A DNA stretch of 16,275 bases from Flavobacterium psychrophilum. GTDB taxonomy: Bacteria > Bacteroidota > Bacteroidia > Flavobacteriales > Flavobacteriaceae. The stretch covers positions 1 to 16,275 of the forward strand of contig QFQM01000099.1 of assembly GCA_003243255.1 (NCBI GenBank), in the 5' to 3' direction. Shown here in pieces: positions 12,943-16,275 of this stretch. The number at the start of each line of letters is the position of its first letter. The stretch's first letter is position 1. Below the pieces are notes generated by a model. The model did no database searches and was not told the origin of the DNA. It was given only the letters and a program-made list of their open reading frames with translations. The position numbers and the translations under genes were made by a program.

Positions 12943-15900
12943 AAATTATCTCTACGATAATATTGTTGCTTTTTTTTGGCATCACTGCTTATGCCCAAAA
13001 CGATTGTCCCGATGCTATTATAGTATGTGGGGATGCTAACTATTATGATCTTGAAGCACAAGGCGCAGGGCAAAGTCCTCATGAAATTACGCCTGATAAT
13101 GCTTGCTTATCTCCTGGTGGTTTTGGAGGCGAAAACAACAGCATTTGGTTAAAAATCCTGATAAATCAGGGAGGTACGCTTGGGTTTATACTAACGCCCG
13201 AAGAAACAGCCCCTGTTACAGACTTTGACTTTTGGATGTTTGGCCCTGATGTTGAGTGCAATGCCCTTGGTACCTCGATTCGATGCTCAACCACTAATCC
13301 CGGTGCTGCAGGATTATCATACCTCACCACCGGCATGAATGAGTTTGAGACCGATTTCTCTGAGGGCCCAAATGGAGACGGTAATGCTTTTGTACAATGG
13401 CTTACGGTACAGGATAATGAAACCTATTATCTGATTGTAGACAGGCCACACGGTTCAGGAAATTTCTCTATGGAATGGACAGGTACTGCTACTTTTCATA
13501 CCGTTCCTGTATTTTTGAATCCGAATAACATCAATACAGACATCCACCTATGTGATAAAGATGGTGTAAACGATGAGACTACCCTATTCGACCTTACTGT
13601 ACACGAGGCAATGTTTTTGGGGACTCAAAGCCCAATGGCAGTAACATATCACCTATCTCATAATGATTCTACTAACGGGATAAATGCAATAGCTGCCCCT
13701 CAGGCATATCCTAATGTCCAGAATCCTCAAATTATATATATGAGGATGACTAATGTGATAACCGGCTGTTTTAGCACTGAAACGCTCAACATCATAGTTG
13801 ACCCTCCTATGGATACGGGGATACCCATAGATCTTTTTTTATGTGATACTGATGAAAATGGAATCAGGGAGTTTGACCTCAGCCAGAATGACACAAATGT
13901 TCGCAATGTAAATCCGGCTTCAACTACGGTTACTTATCATACATCACAGGCAGAGGCTTTAAGTGGCGACAATCCTGTGGGACCTCTATTTACAAATACG
14001 ACACCTTATCAGCAAACGCTTTGGAGCAGGCTTACCGACAGTGATGGTTGCTTCAGTTATGATTTTTATTCGTTTGATGTCGTTGTAAACCCTTTACCTG
14101 CTTTTAACAATCCCGACAATATCCTTCTGGATATTGTACAATGTGACAATGATGGCATAAATGATAACACAACCCTGTTTGATCTTACCATCCATGCTGC
14201 AATGCTCACAAATTCGCAAAGTAATTTAGGGATTACCTACTACACGAACCCTAACGATGCAGAAGGCGGCAATAATCCAATAACAACACCTGAGTCATAT
14301 GCTAACATTTCAGATCCGCAAACCATATATATGCGTATGCTCAATTCTGATACAGGTTGCTATGACACCCTTCCTTTTACGATAGCCATTGAACGTATCC
14401 CGACAGGAACACCAAACAATCTCGCACTTTGTGACATTGATGAAAATGGATTCAGGGAATTTGACCTGTCCGGGAATAACGATCCTATACTCGGCACAGA
14501 AACAGGAGCGACGGTAACTTTTCATATCTCTGAAGCCGATGCCCGTACTGGCGCTAATTCTATCGGGACAACCTATACTAATACAGTAGCTTATGAAACC
14601 GAAACGATCTGGGCCAGGCTGCAAAAAGATTTTGGCCCCTGCGTAGGCTACGGAGTAGTTTCATTTACTATTTCGGTCATACCACTGCCCGAAATCCGAA
14701 ATCCGGAGAACATCTCTTTTGATCAGATTAAATGTGACCTGGATGGAATTAATGACAATTCAACCGAATTTGATCTTACGTATTACGAAGTCATTATGAA
14801 GGGTAATCAGGCTAATGTTACTATCAGCCATTACTTAACCCAGCAGGATGCCGAAGAAGGTATTAATCCTATTCCCAACCCAACGGCATTTGCCAATACA
14901 CTTAACCCTCAGACTATATATTTCAGGCTTTATGATTCGGTTACACAATGCCATAAGACCGGAAGTTACCAGATAGGTATCCTGCCGATACCTCGAATAG
15001 ATTTTCAGCCACCACTTTTGGTATGTGATGTAAACAATGATGGCCATGCCGAATTTAACCTCGACCCTATAATTCAGCAAATCACTGATGATCTGGATAG
15101 TGCTGTGGTTACTATGCACGTAACCTTTGACGACGCTGTTCATGGTGTTAATGACATTACCAATACAAATGCATATCCGAATATTAATGCCGGCACCCAA
15201 ATCATATACATCCGGGCAGAATCAGCTCTTGGGTGCATTGATGTAGAACCGCTACAGCTTATTGCAAGTCCGATACCGGTAGCTACAACACCAACCGATT
15301 ACCCACTTTGTGATAACGGTGCAAATGATACTGATGGCGAGGCAACATTTAACCTGAATACCAAAACCGGCGAAATACTAAACGGTTTGGATCCTTCAGA
15401 ATACAGTGTAAGCTTTTATAACAGCCTTAACGATGCTACAGCAGGAACTCCTCAAATTCCTAATCCGCAAAACTATACTTCCGGCAATACAACAATCTGG
15501 GCGAGGGTCACCAATGCTACGACCGGCTGTTTTGACATTGTGAGTTTTGAGCTGATTGTAAATGAGCTACCTGTGCTGATTACCAATCAAAGTACTTATA
15601 CCCTTTGCGATAATACAACTCCTGTTGAAGTTGAAACGTTCGACCTGACCTCAAAAATACCAGACTATATAAGCAACGAAAATGGCATTGCTGTTACTTT
15701 TCACCATACTTTTAATGATGCTGAAGTAGGGACTAATGCAATTGCAAATCCAGCTTCATACCAAAATACCTCTCCGGGTGTAGAAACTATTTTTATACGT
15801 TTCACCATTGAAGACACACAGTGTTATAGAATTGGTTTTCTTGACGTAAGGATACATCCTTTGCCTATAATCCTCGAACCTGCCACAGAAGACCTGACGG

Positions 15901-16275
15901 TATGTGATACCAACGGTTCCGGAATTGGTGAGTTTGATCTGGATTCGCTTATTGAGGATATGCAAAACGGGGAACCCGGCTTAGTGATCAGCTTTCACGA
16001 AACTGAACTTGATGCCAAAAATGGTATTAATGCCATCCCGAATACAACCAACTATATAAACCCTACTCCTACGCAGCAAATTTTGTGGGTAAGAGTTACC
16101 GAACCGGAGTTTGGCTGTTTTAACACCTTCATGATTACCCTTCATGTAGAGCCAGCACCACAGGCCCCTGCACTGGAAGACCTTGTATACTGTGATGATA
16201 CGGACAACAACGGCCAGGACGGCAGAAGGCAGGTAGACCTTACGGTACAGAATGCTGTGATTGAAGCGGCCCTGG
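12939..16275 (+). CDS. Giant T9SS/SprB-like repeat surface protein, 5' part (runs off window)
   Basis: The frame is open from a GTG at 12939 to the window end without a stop (1112 codons read through by hand). The GTG is chosen because it is directly followed by a good signal peptide, KIISTIILLLFFGITAYA, with cleavage before QNDC. The N-terminal domain (about 20-190) is plainly homologous to that of the upstream 540-residue protein: shared 'GGTLGF', 'IRCSTTNP', 'QWLTVQ' and 'EWTGTATF'. At least ten repeats of 95-101 residues follow. Each begins with a Cys-Asp pair (codons at 13551, 13842, 14142, 14430, 14733, 15024, 15309, 15606, 15903 and 16191) and contains a YH or FH strand, an 'NP-x-IY-x-R' or 'TIWAR' strand and often a second cysteine ('GCF'). 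Aspartate-rich openings such as CDNDGIND look able to bind calcium, but this is inference. The C-terminus, where a type B sorting domain is expected, lies outside the window. It is likely a cell-surface adhesin of the SprB type, but a role in gliding is not shown. Confidence 0.88.
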   Translation, partial: MKIISTIILLLFFGITAYAQNDCPDAIIVCGDANYYDLEAQGAGQSPHEITPDNACLSPGGFGGENNSIWLKILINQGGTLGFILTPEETAPVTDFDFWMFGPDVECNALGTSIRCSTTNPGAAGLSYLTTGMNEFETDFSEGPNGDGNAFVQWLTVQDNETYYLIVDRPHGSGNFSMEWTGTATFHTVPVFLNPNNINTDIHLCDKDGVNDETTLFDLTVHEAMFLGTQSPMAVTYHLSHNDSTNGINAIAAPQAYPNVQNPQIIYMRMTNVITGCFSTETLNIIVDPPMDTGIPIDLFLCDTDENGIREFDLSQNDTNVRNVNPASTTVTYHTSQAEALSGDNPVGPLFTNTTPYQQTLWSRLTDSDGCFSYDFYSFDVVVNPLPAFNNPDNILLDIVQCDNDGINDNTTLFDLTIHAAMLTNSQSNLGITYYTNPNDAEGGNNPITTPESYANISDPQTIYMRMLNSDTGCYDTLPFTIAIERIPTGTPNNLALCDIDENGFREFDLSGNNDPILGTETGATVTFHISEADARTGANSIGTTYTNTVAYETETIWARLQKDFGPCVGYGVVSFTISVIPLPEIRNPENISFDQIKCDLDGINDNSTEFDLTYYEVIMKGNQANVTISHYLTQQDAEEGINPIPNPTAFANTLNPQTIYFRLYDSVTQCHKTGSYQIGILPIPRIDFQPPLLVCDVNNDGHAEFNLDPIIQQITDDLDSAVVTMHVTFDDAVHGVNDITNTNAYPNINAGTQIIYIRAESALGCIDVEPLQLIASPIPVATTPTDYPLCDNGANDTDGEATFNLNTKTGEILNGLDPSEYSVSFYNSLNDATAGTPQIPNPQNYTSGNTTIWARVTNATTGCFDIVSFELIVNELPVLITNQSTYTLCDNTTPVEVETFDLTSKIPDYISNENGIAVTFHHTFNDAEVGTNAIANPASYQNTSPGVETIFIRFTIEDTQCYRIGFLDVRIHPLPIILEPATEDLTVCDTNGSGIGEFDLDSLIEDMQNGEPGLVISFHETELDAKNGINAIPNTTNYINPTPTQQILWVRVTEPEFGCFNTFMITLHVEPAPQAPALEDLVYCDDTDNNGQDGRRQVDLTVQNAVIEAAL

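Noticed and set aside
12836..13039. Open frame of 67 codons on the + strand spanning the junction of the two surface-protein genes
   Set aside because: It overlaps the end of one real gene and the signal peptide of the next in another frame.
13500..16275. Simple DNA tandem repeats in the long surface-protein gene
   Set aside because: The repetition is clear at protein level, but the DNA of the units has diverged and no long identical stretches were seen.

Overview
The window looks like part of the chromosome of a flavobacterium (Bacteroidota, Flavobacterium or a close relative). The base composition is AT-rich. Several genes have Bacteroidota-type -7 promoter words of the form TAnnTTTG. Two proteins belong to the type IX secretion (T9SS) / gliding-associated surface protein class, one of them with a complete type B sorting domain. 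All genes that I accept are on the + strand, and no tRNA, rRNA or CRISPR array was seen.

Layout. 45-1217 encodes a secreted outer-membrane beta-barrel protein. 1291-3169 is a tight two-gene unit encoding a divergent CLC-family anion transporter and an HPP-family membrane protein, so probably an anion transport operon. 3204-4181 is an unrecognised, probably beta-propeller-like protein gene, bracketed by exact 16-base direct repeats. 4262-5034 holds two adjacent VOC-superfamily (glyoxalase-like) genes. 5035-6250 is an accessory-looking stretch. It starts with an AT-rich array of repeated words, continues with a pRiA4b ORF-3 / IS1096-passenger-type gene with an aspartate-rich tail, and ends with a four-helix-bundle (23S rRNA intervening-sequence-type) gene enclosed by inverted arrays of an 8-bp repeat. 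6253-7311 is a nucleoid-associated protein gene (NdpA/YejK family) with a clear terminator. 7455-9320 encodes a POTRA-plus-barrel outer-membrane protein. 9397-11147 encodes an ABC exporter (ATPase plus ABC-2 permease), again with a terminator. 11277 to the window end holds two tandem paralogous surface proteins: a complete short one (540 aa) and the first 1112 codons of a very long repeat protein that runs off the window.

Working together. The clearest functional units are the CLC/HPP anion pair, the ABC ATPase/permease pair, and the two T9SS surface proteins. The last two share the same N-terminal domain and the same ~97-residue repeat family.

The best candidate for something undescribed is at 5759-6250. 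A stand-alone gene of the family normally found inside 23S rRNA intervening sequences sits between inverted repeats that could fold into a long stem in RNA. This copies the architecture of an rRNA intervening sequence, but in an intergenic position between protein genes. The right arm ends a few bases before the start codon of the nucleoid-associated protein gene, so it may also affect that gene's expression.
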